DNA of 64,000 nt from Lepidodermella squamata (taxonomy: Eukaryota; Gastrotricha): positions 1,302,001 through 1,366,000 of the forward strand of contig JBLDXI010000028.1 in the NCBI GenBank assembly GCA_047495785.1. The letters run 5' to 3'. The stretch's first letter is position 1; the number at the start of each line of letters is the position of its first letter. Shown piece by piece: positions 1 to 13,900 of the stretch. The notes beneath the pieces were generated by a model that was not told where the DNA came from, ran no database searches, and saw nothing but the letters and a program-made list of their open reading frames with translations. The position numbers and the translations under genes are program-made.

Positions 1-2085
1 ATGTTGAGTTGCTCGAAAATGTCTGGGCCGGTCTGGATATGTTGGTGTCAAAACGTCTCGAGCCGGAAGATTACCTGTCGAATATGAATTATCTACGCCA
101 AATCGTACATACAACCATCGGCAATTCAAAACCACCCCTGCCTGGTTTCGTCCTTACCAAAAAGGCCGTTCTTCCTATTTTGCCGATTTATCGCGATTGC
201 TTGTTGAACGGCACGCCGGAGGTGAAAGAATTGGCGGCTTGTGGTCTCGAAGAATTGGTCAACTATTCAAGCGCTGATGTGTTGAAAACTCAGGTTATCA
301 ACATAACCGGCCCGTTGATTCGAGTTTTGGGCGATCGTTTCGGCCCGAATGTCAAAACAGCGATTTTAGGCGCGTTGGACGCCCTCCTTAAGAGCTGCGG
401 GCCCCTGTTAAAGCCGTTTATTCCGCAACTGCAGACTACCTTCAACAAGTGTTTGATCGATACTCAACGACCGATCCGGCAACGTTGCGCCCAGGCCTAT
501 GGCGGTCTGGCGTCGATTCACATGAGGCCGGAGAGTTTGTTGACGGATTTGACGAATTTAGTTCGGTCGAATGCAAGTGAACCCGGCGTTCGCGAGTCGA
601 TTTTAGTCGCGATTCGTCGTTGTCTGCTGTGCCTGACCAACGGCCGATGCCCTGATGCTGGGGCTAGCGCGTTGTGCGACTGTCTCTTCCAGACTTTCGT
701 CTCATCGCCGGATATCACGACCCGCCAAGCTGCTGCCGGATGTGTCGGGACACTTCTAGTTGCTGGCTCTGACGCGTTTTTCGAGTCGACGATTAAATCG
801 AAGCTCATCAATATCGATGCGAACTCGCAGGAATGGGTGCAGGTGCATTTCAGGGTCATTTGCTTACAGCCGTTGTTGATTGCGGCCCCGCAGCGGTTGA
901 GCAAGTCGAATTTGTTGGCGCAAGTTGCCGGCTTCGCCAAAAAATGCGTCGAATCATCGCAGGTTATGCTCAAATCATCAGCGGCCCGACTTTGCCTCCA
1001 GGTTTTGAAATACCAGGTAAGGATTATTCTTCAAGACCAGTTTTTTAAACCTCCAGGTGTAATTCGAACGCTCTAAATTTAAAAAAAAGCTGACATATTG
1101 AAGCATCTGAATTTTTTTTATTTTCCGACGATCGACGCTTCTAATATCTTAGTTCGAATTTCCAAGCTCGAGGTTTCATATGTCATTATCATCTTTTGTT
1201 ATAATTGACCTTTTAGCGTGCTTATAACATTCTGAATTTCCTTGAAATAATATTGAGTGGCAATTTCGATTTTTTGACTAGTCAGCCCAGTTTATACCAC
1301 TTGAAGTTTTTAATCTATATTTGAGCCCCATTATTAGCTCTCATTCTGGAAATGATAGGAAATTTTTCTAACATTTAAGGCTGCGAATTGCTTTGTCATA
1401 TTAGCGACTCATTAATGGAAGGAATTTTATTTTTCGCAATTTTCAAATTTTCGAATATTTTTGGGAGATTTTTTGCTCAAGCAGTTTTGCAGTCGCTTCC
1501 ATTTTAATTTTTTCCTCCTTAAGCATCCTCCTGCAAATGGTGCCCATTCTCATTTTTTAATTGTATTTATTTTGAGCAACCACTAACATCGGTGGTTTTT
1601 CCGAGAAACTATGAAGGAATGAAATGAATAACGGATATTTCTTATTGAAAAATCGTTAGGTAACTGAACTGGCTGCTGATGCCGATCCAGATATCGTAGC
1701 TGCGTTGGTTGGCATTTTGAAATCAGGCTCGAACGAAGTGCGTGAGGTGATAGCTAGCATGTTGTACCAATTCGGCGTCGATGTGGCCGAGGACAAGGGC
1801 AAACAGCCGCCGAGCCCGAAATTCGTGAGTGAACTCGTGCCGCAGTTGGTTATGGGCACTAAAGAGAAGCAGATGACGCTGCGGCGCGCGTGCGAGTGCG
1901 CCCTAGTCGAGCTGTTGCGGCTGCGCGACCCATCGTCGGATATGTACGCGAAGGTCAGCGATTGCTTGGACAGTGGTATGAGTGAAACGCTGCGTGAGTT
2001 GCACTCGCGGGTGCTCAAGAAGCTGGCTGATCAGGCGCGGCCGAACTTGACGGTTGCGGACGATGAAACTGTGATTGAGGGGTGA
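1..2085 (+). CDS. GCN1: GCN1 (eIF2-alpha kinase activator), C-terminal part, 5' truncated by window
   Basis: GCN1 is a very large HEAT-repeat scaffold that binds ribosomes and activates the kinase GCN2 when amino acids are scarce. Only the C-terminal end is here. Two exons are visible: from the window edge to about 1016, ending at a GTAAGG donor, and 1660-2085 after a weak TTAG acceptor. The join gives KYQ-VTELAADADP in frame. The first exon is a run of helical HEAT-like repeats (segments such as VKTAILGALDALLKSCGPLL and IRQRCAQAYGGLASIHMRPE), which match the family as I know it. The intron (1017-1659) is AT-rich with no ORF of note. TMEM18 starts only about 200 bp downstream on the same strand. 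Identification rests on recognition of the repeat region; other giant HEAT proteins are possible but less likely. Confidence 0.82.
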
Positions 2086-2290
2086 TAGTTGCAAGAAGGA
2101 AAAAACATATGTTATATTCAGAGATGGTGATACAGGAAAAAGGCTTTCTTTATTTGTGAAGGTGATGTGTCATAATTAAAAATATGCTTAAAACAAGCTA
2201 AATGGAATAAGAATCGATAAGATTTAGCTCTTATTTATTGCCTCTTTAACCAATTTTTCTAGACGATCTTACTAATTATTTGCTCAGATA

Positions 2291-3347
2291 ATGTCTTTCG
2301 CTTTGGTGGCTCGAGAGGTAAGCTTCAATGCTAGATTTGTGTTTGTATTATTCACAAGCAAATTCTCATCATCCGAAATATTTCTCGTTCAAAGTGAAAA
2401 GATTGAATGTCTGTTCGAGTTAGACTGAACCAGTTCAGCAATGAATTTAATGGCTCATTTAAAAAACGGACTCGATCTACTTTTTCATAGTTCGAAAATG
2501 TATTTCGGTAGGTCCAGGCTTTTGCGTTCAAAATTTCTATCAACTCAAATTATGAGATTCTCGGTTTGATTTCCTGCGGTTCAATCGGACAGTCCGGAAC
2601 ATCGTATTTTAATATAAAATCAGAAAAATCAATGCCTTGTTTCGTGCCGAGAAATTTTCAATTCACGGCTGGTTGCATTTCATTGAAATTTTTATCATAA
2701 AACCACCCGTTGAAAAATTACGGATGTGGCGAAATTGCGGGATGGTGACGTCGCAGCGAGCTGTCTATTTTTTATTTAACAATATTATCTGCTTGCAGGT
2801 GGTATTCTCTGGCGAATGGTGGATCTACGTTGTATTCGCCATCCACATTCTCGCCACTGTTCTAATTATAGCCGGTCGGCGGTTGTTGATGATGGAATTG
2901 GTGTTATTCGTCATTCTTAGTAAGCCCAGTAGATACCGTTGACCTTATTGTTCTTGCAAAATTTATTGTCGTCGTTATAAATACAAAAACTACCTATGCT
3001 TATTTTTAATTCAGCCGTTATGGGCATGAGCGCTGAATCGATCAATGAACTAGGCGCTAAACACTGGCGCAGCTTTGCACGTGAGCAGTGGTTCGATAGT
3101 CGAGGCTATTTCATAGCCGTCATCTACACTATTCCGTTGATCACCAATTCGATATTGATTGTGGCAAGTTACTGCAAGTCGCACTCTTGCGAAATGCCGG
3201 GTTTTTTAACTTGTATGTAATCGCCCTGGTTTTTTATAGGTTTTATGGCTGAAAAGATTGGCAGATCTCGTTATTGTATTCGGGCGTATTCGTGTCAAAG
3301 AAAAGGCAAGGCGTGAACAGGAGGCTCAGAGTGACAAGCTGAAATAG
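2291..3347 (+). CDS. TMEM18: TMEM18-like transmembrane protein 18
   Basis: Four exons are inferred: 2291-2317 (MSFALVARE), 2799-2919, 3015 to about 3165, and about 3231-3347. The protein is about 140 aa, the usual TMEM18 size. It has three hydrophobic segments (IYVVFAIHILATVLIIAG; LVLFVILTVMGMS; FIAVIYTIPLITNSILIVV) and a charged C-terminus (IRVKEKARREQEAQSDKLK). The diagnostic stretch ESINELGAKHWRSFAREQ followed by WFDSRGYF closely follows vertebrate TMEM18. In vertebrates TMEM18 sits in the nuclear envelope and is linked to body-weight regulation; its molecular role is unsettled. The third intron appears to use a GC donor (GTG|GCAAGT), because reading through gives an early stop while splicing there restores the conserved ILIVVLWLK join. 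The short first exon is the least certain part. Confidence 0.85.
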
Positions 3348-4989
3348 TCCTTAGAACCACCTTAAAATAATACAACTCAAATTTTTATGCTTCTCCTCGA
3401 TTAAATTTTGTTTTATTTTGTCTCATCTAGATATTTTAATTTAAAAATAATTAATACCAGTCCCAAGTTTTGCTGTATAGTCGGTAAGGTTTGCAGACTT
3501 TTCGACAAATTTCAGCCTTTTTCACTAGTTTATTACTATGTTGCCCATCTCGGAATTTTCGCTAGCTAATTTTTTCTTAATTTTTGCTTTTTACTGCGCT
3601 TCGGTTCATTTCAAATTTCAGCTAAAAAAATGTGTTGATGGACCAAACTCTGTTATCTATCGGATTTCTGTTGTACTTGAGTTGAGTCATTCCTAGGAAT
3701 TTGCAATTTAACTCGTAGTGAAATTTTTTCTTGCATTTTTTTGCGTTACAACTCACACGACTCGTGCACGTGAAAACGTCTCAAATATCACCGCTCGTGA
3801 GTTGTGCAGTGAAAGTCGCGCTTTGCTAGATGAGGAAACTCGTTCGATCGCACCTGCCTATGTTTTTGTAGGGCGTTGAGAGCTATGGGCATCAGCTATT
3901 GGCAGGAAAAGCTGTCATGATGTACTCTTCAAAAGTGTATTAAATATCATCGGTGATTGTTCGAATCTCTTCTAATGCATTTTTTCTCCTTTCCTCGAGA
4001 TCGTGTCGAATGGGCTGCTGGCGGCGCTCGTTCGCCGCGTAACTTAGCCTTTTTAATTTTCAGCGATCGATTGAAGCGTGGAGATGCGATCGTGCTGTTT
4101 TTTTACAGATATTTTTTCGCCCATCTTCTATCTATCTATCTATCTCGCTAGTCTGTATGGCGGCTGTGATGATGATGATGATGAAGGTGCGGAACCGTCA
4201 GGGCGGGGTGTAGAGTGTATATATCGCGCTCGTTTGGGCACGCACGCCGTCATCTTTCTTCTTAGCATATAGCATATGTAGTACATACGTATATATAAAT
4301 CGGATATTGATCAATAAACTACGACGAGCAATACTACTGTGCACATCTATTTGTTATATGTTTTTTTCGCTGTATAAACGTATCGACTATGCATGTGATA
4401 TAGAAATGTACTGTACATTCGTTCGTAAGTATATAGATGTGCGCCTTTGTTGCCTCCACGTCACGCGCGCTGTGATATATGTTGTAGTCTTTGAATTGCC
4501 TCTCTTCGTCGCATGCCCTGCTCCCTTAGCGGTCTAATTTAATTACAAATTTGCACCACGCGGCATCGCAAGCTTTGACCGTTGCTCAGGATCGCGAATC
4601 CGCTGCAAATTAGGCAACAGCCAAATGTTGTTGTATCATCGCTATTTTGTTTTAACGATTTTTTCCCGAATTCGAGGCGCACTTGTAAGGGTTGCTGCAT
4701 TGTTCGCATAGAAACTATGACGTGAAATCGAACAAGACATCACCTGTCATCGTTGATTTTTCTCCGCTTCATAGAAAAAATACCTGAAAATTGTTTATTC
4801 CCATGTTTAAATTGACTACGTTCCATCTAGGTGATGTTTTATGACACATTTTGAACGAAAAATCACGTTAAAGTATGGACAGCGTGTTATTTCTGTTTCG
4901 CTGAATGATGAATTTTACTATTGAAACGACTATTGCCAGTTGTCTCCGGAATTTTGTTGTGCGTCTACATAAACCAGTTACTTATCTGC
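3348..4989. other. Intergenic / upstream region of the p160 gene
   Basis: No coding segment could be supported. The stretch holds a short TATC microsatellite near 4128-4148 and a GATGAT run near 4167-4188. The upstream bHLH exon expected for a p160 coactivator was looked for here and not seen. Confidence 0.5.
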
Positions 4990-7900
4990 ATGAATTCCAC
5001 CGCCGTTCAACTGAGTGACGTATCATCTACTCTACCTTCAATATTTCCAGACGATGTACTACAAGTGAGCGATTTTCAATGTCAATTTGTCTGAATTTTA
5101 TTGATAATTCTTACCAGGCTATCGATGGTTTTGTTATTATCATCACACCGCAGGGCCACATTGAATTTGTTTCGGATAATGTAACTGAGGTTTTACGTTA
5201 TCCACCGGTTAGTTATAATAGTGTTCATTTTCTATTTTTAATAGCAATTTTGCAAAAGCGCGTGCGTGGATTCTATTTATAACCTGCTCCCCGACGAATT
5301 TTTTCTATCCAGTCACCTGATACTCTATCATAAGGCGCTAGAATTTTCACATTTTCAGTTTGTTGAATTTTAGTGCTAGGAGCGACCTGCTTTTAAAAAT
5401 CAATTTTAAATTTCCTTTCTTGAAAGCGCGTTCATGTTGCATCAGGTATGCCAAAATTTTCAAACTTTAAGCAGTCCTGTTCTAGTTTAAGCTAGATATA
5501 GGGTTTTCTTATTAATTTAATTTTTATTGGGTCACAAGATGCTTAACTAAAGACGCATTCTAGTGCTAGATTTGTCGAATCTACCGTATTTTCCGTATAG
5601 CTTCATTTACCCGTTATTACCAATTACCACCCGTCCCGTTTGCAACCTCCGTGTTTTAGGCCCTTGATAAAATAAAGCCTCATGCCCGCTATAGCTACCC
5701 GCGATCTAAATTTTAAATCAAACTTCGATAATCGCATTTAAAATAATTGCGCACAATTTTTTGAAATTCTTTTCTGAGGCGTTTGATGGGCATGTATGAT
5801 GGAAAATGGCGAAACATAGCTGAGTGAGAGAATTCAAGCAGCAAACATGCCAAAGTAGCTATCGATTTCCTAGCAAACATTTCAAAAAAAACTAAAAACC
5901 TAACATTTTCAGAAATTCGCATCGCCCTCTAACGATAATTTCTCGATTTGATGAACAGCTGTTGCTTTCAGTTCAAAAATTATCAAGTTATTTTAATTTG
6001 TACTCAATTTTAACTTTGAAAACTTGCTTTGAACTATTAGAGTCGCATGCTCGCGTTTGTAACACGTCCCGTTTACAACCCCCTTTTTCGAAGCTTTGAA
6101 ATTACAATGCCCCCTGAAGCTATTACGGAAAATAGGGTATTCAAAGTAAAATTCAGAATTTTCATTTATTTCTTTTTAATTTAGGGAAGATTATTTTCAA
6201 ATGAAAGTTTTTTGTCTTGGCAAATTAGTACTGCGAAAAATTCTGAATTTTAAGAAAAATTAAATTACCAAGTTTCCCCTGATATAGATGTCACTTGATT
6301 TTGAAGTCATACTTTGAAATTGAGACCCCGGACTAGGTGAGCGTCGCAAATTCGCTTAAAATTTTTAGTTCTGAATTCATGTCCTAAATAATTTTGTTTA
6401 ATGACTGGTGGTTTTCTACTGCTAATTCAATTACTGTATGATAATTTTCGGAATTTTAATTGAAAGAGGCGATTATTCACCGCAAAAATTTCACGCAAAA
6501 TGCGTAATTAGTCTTTTCCATCTAATCAGGTGTCAATATGTCATCGCAATTCGGCATACTCCCACCTGCTATGCGTACCAATGTATTACAAAGGTTATGC
6601 GTTATCGCTTTATTGGATTGCGATACGCTCGAATTTGAGAATTCCTACTAGTTCCGCATCGTTGATTTTTTCAAAATGCGCGTCATCTGCTGTCAGGAAA
6701 AAATTCGCGATTGTTGCGCAATTTATTATCACCTATAATTAGTGTGTTTACTCTGTGGCTAAGCTCTTTCATTTTTTGTCTTAATACAGGACGAGATACG
6801 AGGCCGGTCACTATACAGTTTTCTGGCCGTAGATTCACACTTCGAGTTGAGCAATTGTTTGTGCACGCTGAACTCGAACGCCGCCGACTATAACCGACAA
6901 GACCGTCCATATGTATTCAACTGCCGCATGAGCGTGAAGCCGCGTTCTCAGATCGGCATTAATAACAGCATCTCTAAAGGAACAACTCACCCCCTTCACG
7001 AACAGCAGCGATTTGAAAATATTCAAGTTTGTTCAAGCTATAGCTATCATGCATGCTGTTTTTTATGTTGTAGAAATTTTTATGACATTTTTTTCCGTGG
7101 TGTTCTCACAATAACCCCCACCCCACAATTGCTTGCGCTTAACTAACACAATTAAATGTCGTCGTGCATGGCCGAGTATGGGCCAAATGTCAAAAATTTC
7201 ATGAGTTCACTGCAAGATAATGATGATAATACGAATGACTCACAGATATCGGTGCACGTGCAACAGCCTGGTAGTAACTCTTCGCCCGCTTCGGCGACGC
7301 CGAACTCGACCGGCGGCGATACGTTGAGCAAGACGTCGACGAAGAACGCGTCGCTGACGCCCGTTGACTTTGCGTCGATCGGCGACTTGTCGAAATCGTC
7401 CAACGCAACCCCGTCAACGCCTGCCTCGCCTAGCCAGAGCAGCAATCCGAAACTCGTGTGCATTGCGAAGCGGCGCCGCTCGGCGCAGGCCGCCGCCCAC
7501 CTGTTGTCGCACATGGGAATGCAACAGTTTCACATGCGCCTCGACCTGTCCGGCACGATCCTAGACTACGACGGCTCGGGACTGCACTGCGGTGATTACC
7601 AGATACCCGGATGCGTCGGCTCGAATATTCGCGATTTTTGCATCGAGCACGATCGCCACCTCGTAGACGAATTGTTTCGGACAGGTAAAATATGCGCATT
7701 TTTTGATAAAAAATTGAAAATGTCCAATAATTTGTCGATTCGAGAAAAAAATTGGGAAAAAATTGCATAAAAATATGTTAATTTTTCGCATTTTAAAGCC
7801 TGCTTCAACTGGGCTCGTAGCCTCCGAAGAGAACTTAGGGGCCGCAATTTAGGAGATTTTGCGTTTGGAACTCGGAATTTTTTTATTAAAAACCCTTAAT

Positions 7901-10900
7901 TTGTCGGTTTTTATAATTGAATTTCATAACTGAGTTATATTCAATTTTTGAGAATGAGAAAGAAAATTACACGATAGTTAGGGAATCTAATTTTCCTAAT
8001 TTTAATTTCTTGTTTCGGGAATGATCAACGAATGCTCGGGCAACGGCGAAAATTACGTAGCGTGTCCGTGTAGAAGGACACAAGTTTAACATACTTTATA
8101 CAATATTGAAGATTTCTACCTAGTATTTAATGCGAGATTTGATGTATTTTAAAGATTTATTCTGTGAATTCTTTTATTTATGTCATTTTTTATTTGTAAT
8201 TTCAGCGATCGATAAAGGCACCGTCTGGAAAGTATACCGGTTCAAGTTTTCGGACAGCGTTTACGCCTTTGTGCAGACGGAATTTTCGCTGGTCCGCAGC
8301 CCGTCTAATAATCAACCCCAGTGTATCTATGCGAGTCATACAATCGTGAGGTACAATTTTTTTCTTTTATTTTTTTCGCCATGAGTTTTCGGGAACAAAA
8401 TTTCTTCAAAATTGTGCATAGCTCCTTTCATCAAAAATCAAAAAGATATCAAATGGATTATTACTAACTATCTTTAATACTTTGAGTTTAACGGAAAAGA
8501 AGAATTACAGTATAAATTTGAATTCGATTGAATTCGATATCGATTTGAACTGCCAGAATTCTATTACAAAATGCTTTGAGAAATTCGTTCATCAAGGAAT
8601 TGTTTACCAATTAAGTTAATTTTAAATTCGTCGAATATTCTTTTTTTATTTTAATTTGTTTTACCCGAGTATTGAGGAGCTATAAAGGCGTTTAATTTTG
8701 GATTTTTAAGTACAACCTGCAGTTCCATAATTTCGGTTCGGGATGGTTGATTTAAATAATTCCTGTTTGTAATTGCAGAGAATGCGATAGTGAATCTGTG
8801 CTGAAGGGCTCGTCGACAACCGGCCTCATGAAGTCGGTGATGCAATCGACGCCGAACACGTTCGGCCAACGCCCGTCCGCCGTCGCTGCCGCCCAGCCGC
8901 CGATGCAAGTGTCGCCGGCGCCGGGCAACAACTCATTCCCGCCCGTCGACCCGCCCGTCCCGCCTCCGCCCCCGGTCAACCACGTGCAGGCCAGCCAGAA
9001 CAGCTACATGATGCCGTCGTCGGTCGGTCAGCAGCAGCAGCCGCCTCGCAACCCGGTGCAAGCGATGCCGGTGGCGAGCGAGCCGCACCCGAACGTGGTC
9101 TACAACCCGCAGATGCAATCGATGCTCGATCAAAACGGGTCGTACTACAACCAGGGTCCACCGGTCCAGCCGCCTCCGCCTCAACCCCCGATGCCTCCTC
9201 AGCAGCACCCGCAGTTCCCGCCAACCCCTCGGTCCAACTCAACGGCGCCCGGTTCCAATTACCAGTACTATGGCAGCGATTCTGGGCCTCACTCCAATTA
9301 CTCGACCTACTCGAACACGCCCTATGGCTCGGAAATGGGTCAACCAGCCACGCCCGGCCTCTCACCCTCGCCCTACCCTTATCCGCCGACTCCATACTCG
9401 AATCCGCGAACCTTTCATCACCAACCCCAAATGCCCGGTAAGATATTTTTACTTTATAATTTACTTTTTAATTTTCGGACTTGAAATTATTTTTTCAAAT
9501 TTTATGCGGAGTTGCATCCTTCAATATCAAAATTACGTTTAATAAGTCATATGACAAAATTATGAGGCATGAATTTTGAATTCACTTGTTATCAAATTCT
9601 ATTGGGTCTAAATATTGTGCCATAAGTATTGAGGTTCCAATTGTACATTTTAGCGACCTGGTTAGCAACTTTTCCGATTCTTTGAGATATCGACAGTTTC
9701 TTTCCTTGATCAATACTGAGCCTAGGATATTCAATTTGTAGCTACTTAGTTCCATCGTGGCCAGTCCAGTTAGGAACATTGTGGACTTATCTTGTCGGAA
9801 AAATCGCTGATTTTTAAAATCGATACTCATAAAATGACCGCTCATAGCCTGAAATAGTGAGATCTATCGGTTAGGTATTTATGAAAGTTGCAGATTTTAG
9901 GCATGACAGGAAAGTCAGGAAACCATAATATTTCCTCAAATTTATTGAGCCTCAGAGCCTCAAATTTATTGCTGGGAACCTTTGGAGTGTCCAGTAAGCA
10001 CAGCCGTGTTATGCTACGCTACAATCTCGCTATAAATTTAGTGGGGATGATCGATTTTGCTATTGGTCATCCGATATGTGCATGGATTGATGGCATTTCC
10101 TTCATTAAAATTGTCTCGCGCGGCTAAAATTATGTAGGTTGGCTTTATTTGATTTTTCTGATAAAGCTTTTTATAGCTGAATTTTCCGTTTTTAACCAAT
10201 GAACCCCCGCTTATTCCGAGATTCTTTGATTTTGATATTAGCGACGCGTACATTATCTGACTAAAAACAGGTAAAAGAGGTCATAATTGAAGCTAGGAAA
10301 GTGGATTTTTCACTTGAAGTGAGGATGGCGGGGTGATGGTTAATATCAATTACTTTTGACACTTGTCTATAGCAATAGAGTTAAGCGGACGTAGCTGGCT
10401 ATATGTAATGACTTTGATTCGACTTGGCAGCTCTATATACTGATAGAAAACAGGTGTTAATTGAATGCTTTTGCGACTATTTTTTTGCTACGGATATTTG
10501 TATTAAAATGCTGGCTTATTCGTACTCAGGTGGCCCCGACCGGCGTATGAACGACCCGATGGACCCGTTGTGCATGCCCATGTCGAATAACTACCCCGGG
10601 CCGTCACCTGGGCCGGCTTACAACACCAACAACAACTACGGCCAGCCTATGGTGCCGCCGCAGCAGAAGCGCATGATGGGCGGGCCGGGCGGTTACTCGC
10701 CGGGTGGCGGCTACCCGGGCGCACCGATGCCGAGCCCCGTCGGCCATCTGCAGCACATGCCGCCGCAACACAGGCCGCAACCACCACCACCTCCGCCGCC
10801 GCAGCATCAAATGCTGCCGCAGCACCACTCGCCAATGTACCCACCCAACCAAAACTTCATTCCACCTCAATCTCAAGCACCGCCGATGATGGCGAAGCCG

Positions 10901-13900
10901 TCGCCTTTTTACGACGATCGGCAGCATTTAAATGGCCATCATCATCCTCAGCAACAGCAACAACAGCAGCAACAACAACAGCAACAACAGCAGCCGGTTG
11001 AAATGCTGGAGCAGTTGCTAGGCGATCCACCTGTGCCGTCTTCGGTGAATTCGGGTGTCAACTCGACGCGGTCGCCGTCGCTGCTCATGATGATGATGGG
11101 CCCGTCGGACGTGCCGACGCCGCCCGGTCAGCAGAATCAGCAGTCGCCGGATACTTCCAGCCGGCAGCAGCAGCAACAACAGCATTCCATGGCGCAGAGA
11201 AATGCCCGTAAGTTTCCGATTTCTTCGGAAATTTTCAAAAAAAATCAGATAATAATTTTCCAGTTTGCTGTACAAATTAAAATTTAATTCAATTAAAATT
11301 TAATTAAAATTAAAATTAAAATAGTCCGTATCGAGTTTTGAATTTGTGATCGCCAGAAGTGACAGAAAGTTGTCCATATTTTAATAGGAAATCGTTAAGC
11401 AGTCTATTTTTAGCTATGGGGCAACTAATAAGAGGAAAAACTACACATTTGTAATCTGTAATTTGATACTTGGGCGAACTTGTCTTTGCGTTACGTCCTT
11501 GACTAGTCTGATGGTTCGTGTTTGAACTTTCATGTCTGAGATCAAAGGCTGGTCTGGATCAAAATAGGCATCATTTCATTCGCTGTGGACGTTAATTTGC
11601 CATTGAAAGAGACATATTTTTCAAAAATTATAAACAATTGCTGAGAGAAATTGAGTGTTTTGACTTTAATGTAGGGTTGCAGTGAAAAATTTTCCTGCGA
11701 TAATTTTTTAAATATTGATTTAAATTCTTCTCGGCAGTAAATTTTCTCGAATACTTTCTCAACATTTATGGAAAGCTGGACCTAGTTTGCTGTTTTCGCC
11801 CGTCGTTAAAATTTGCCCAATTATAAATGTCAAATGGACAAGAGTGTGACTAATTTTCGAGAAAATAAGATTTCTCGGAACGGAAGAAATGTACCCACTT
11901 GAAATGTGTCAATTAATTGTGGGGAATTTGACAGTTGGATTAATTAAATTTTTTGTTTTCGCTGCAGTCTCAGGATCAAAGCGAGGTGAACCTGACTCGA
12001 GCAACAACAACGCTAGTCGCTTGAAGCGCTCGGGCTCGATCGCCTCGCCCGCTGACGCGTCGGCAAGCAAGCGCGGCCGGCCGGGCGCGGGCAACACTGC
12101 CGACTCCTCGTCGACGTCGCTGTTCCCCGACAAGGACCAGACGGCGTCGTATCTTCTCGATTTGCAACCTCAACAGCAACAACACCAGCAGCCGTCTAAT
12201 CAGCAGCAACGGCCTTACGATCCATCGTCATCCGTTCCGAATCGATCGGTGGCCAATGAGGACTCTATATTACCATGGCTTGAAGTGAGAATTTGAACAT
12301 TTCGAAAATAAATGCGAAAAAATTCTGAAAAAATTGAATTAAAATTTTCTAAAATATTTTCTTGAAAGGAGGAGAATTGGCTAATTTTCCTTAAAATTAA
12401 AGATTTGAAGGCAATTTTTTTACCTTGAAACCAAAGTACTTCCAAATTTCGCTATTTTTCACGATTTTTTCAGTTTTTTGATGAATTGTATATTTAATTT
12501 GGGTAATATCTTGAAAAATCTCGCGGAAATTCATAATTTTAGACTATTAGGATCTAATTAGGATCTAATATTTTAAATATTTTATAGACTATTTTAAAAT
12601 TGATTGTATTGATTTATATTTTTTAAGGATTCCAACAAACAGTCAAATGACAACCTCGAATCGCTATTCAGCGGAGTTTCGGCGCCCTCTGCCATCCCGA
12701 CCAATGTCAGTGAGAGCAGTATGGACCCGCAACAGGCGTCTTACGTCGCTGAATTCATGTCCCTCGGCCAGACCCCGACGTCTTCGGATGACTCGCAGCA
12801 ACGGCACTCGCACCATCACAGGAAAAGCCACAAGTCAGGCAACAGCAACCATCAAGATCGCATGGTGGTAAGTCAGAAATTCAATTTTCCAAAAATTAAT
12901 GAATCAAAATTGGATAAGATTTCTGAAGCTGGGGAATCTTTTAGATTACTTGATCTTTTTTTGTAAAAATCTGAGAGGATTGTTGAGATTTTTCGAGAAT
13001 TCCTGAATCTGGCATAGAGCGATTTATCCAAAGTTTTCGAAGAAAGTCGCGGGTCGGAAAATTGCTCGACTTTTTCATCATTTTGAATATTTTTTAATTT
13101 TATTTTTTTTATTATTTCAGGCCGTCGTGGCTCCCTCGTCTCAGCCTGGTCCGATGCCTGGTCCGGGCGGCGGCATGATGGGCATGGACTACGGCGCCCC
13201 GTTCGTCAATACCAACTGCGCCATGGACCAGGGCCTGCAGCCGGCCGGCATGTGGGGCGGCGTCAACTCGCCGATGATGCAGCGCTCGCCCGGCTCCTCA
13301 CAGCCGTACATGAACTCGCCGATGCAGGGCGGTGGAGGTGGGTGGAACAACGCGCCGCCCGGCATGGCTGACATGAACAACCGCTTCCCGCCCGGCCAGG
13401 AACGGCCGCCGATGCACGACTTCGTACGGCAGCGCCTCGCCGGTCACTGCAACAGCCGGCAGCAGCAGCAGCAGCAACAACAGCAGCAAATGCAGGCGAC
13501 AATGCAGCGGCCGCCGCAGTTCAACGAGCCGGACATGCTGCCGAACCGATCTCAATCGGCGTGGGGCGCCGACCCGTACGGCGTCGACCCAGCCGCCAAC
13601 TTCGCATCACCGCGGTCGAACATGCCGGCGCAACACTCGCCGCGCCAGTCCGCCGCTATCATGCCGATGGGCGGCGCCCAGCCCCAACCTCGCTCGCTAT
13701 TCCCCGACTCGAGGCAGCAGCAACAGCAACAGCAACAACAACAACAACAGCAGCAAAATATGTATGGAAGACCGCCCGGCCCGCCCAGCCGGCCGAATAA
13801 CCTACTGCCGATGGATAGGTCGCCGTACCCGGCGCAGTCGCAGGGCGGCGGGTTCGGGCCGGGTTCGATGGACCTGGGCGTTTTGAACCCGCACTCTTCG

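Noticed and set aside
6438-6742. Overlapping 66- and 70-aa ORFs inside the long p160 intron
   Set aside because: The PAS-A frame runs directly from YPP (5207) to DEIRGRSLYS (6790); inserting these would break the conserved domain.
8651-9395. Several long minus-strand ORFs rich in Arg and Gly
   Set aside because: They are antisense shadows of the GC-rich Pro/Gln exon of the p160 gene, without plausible starts or homology.
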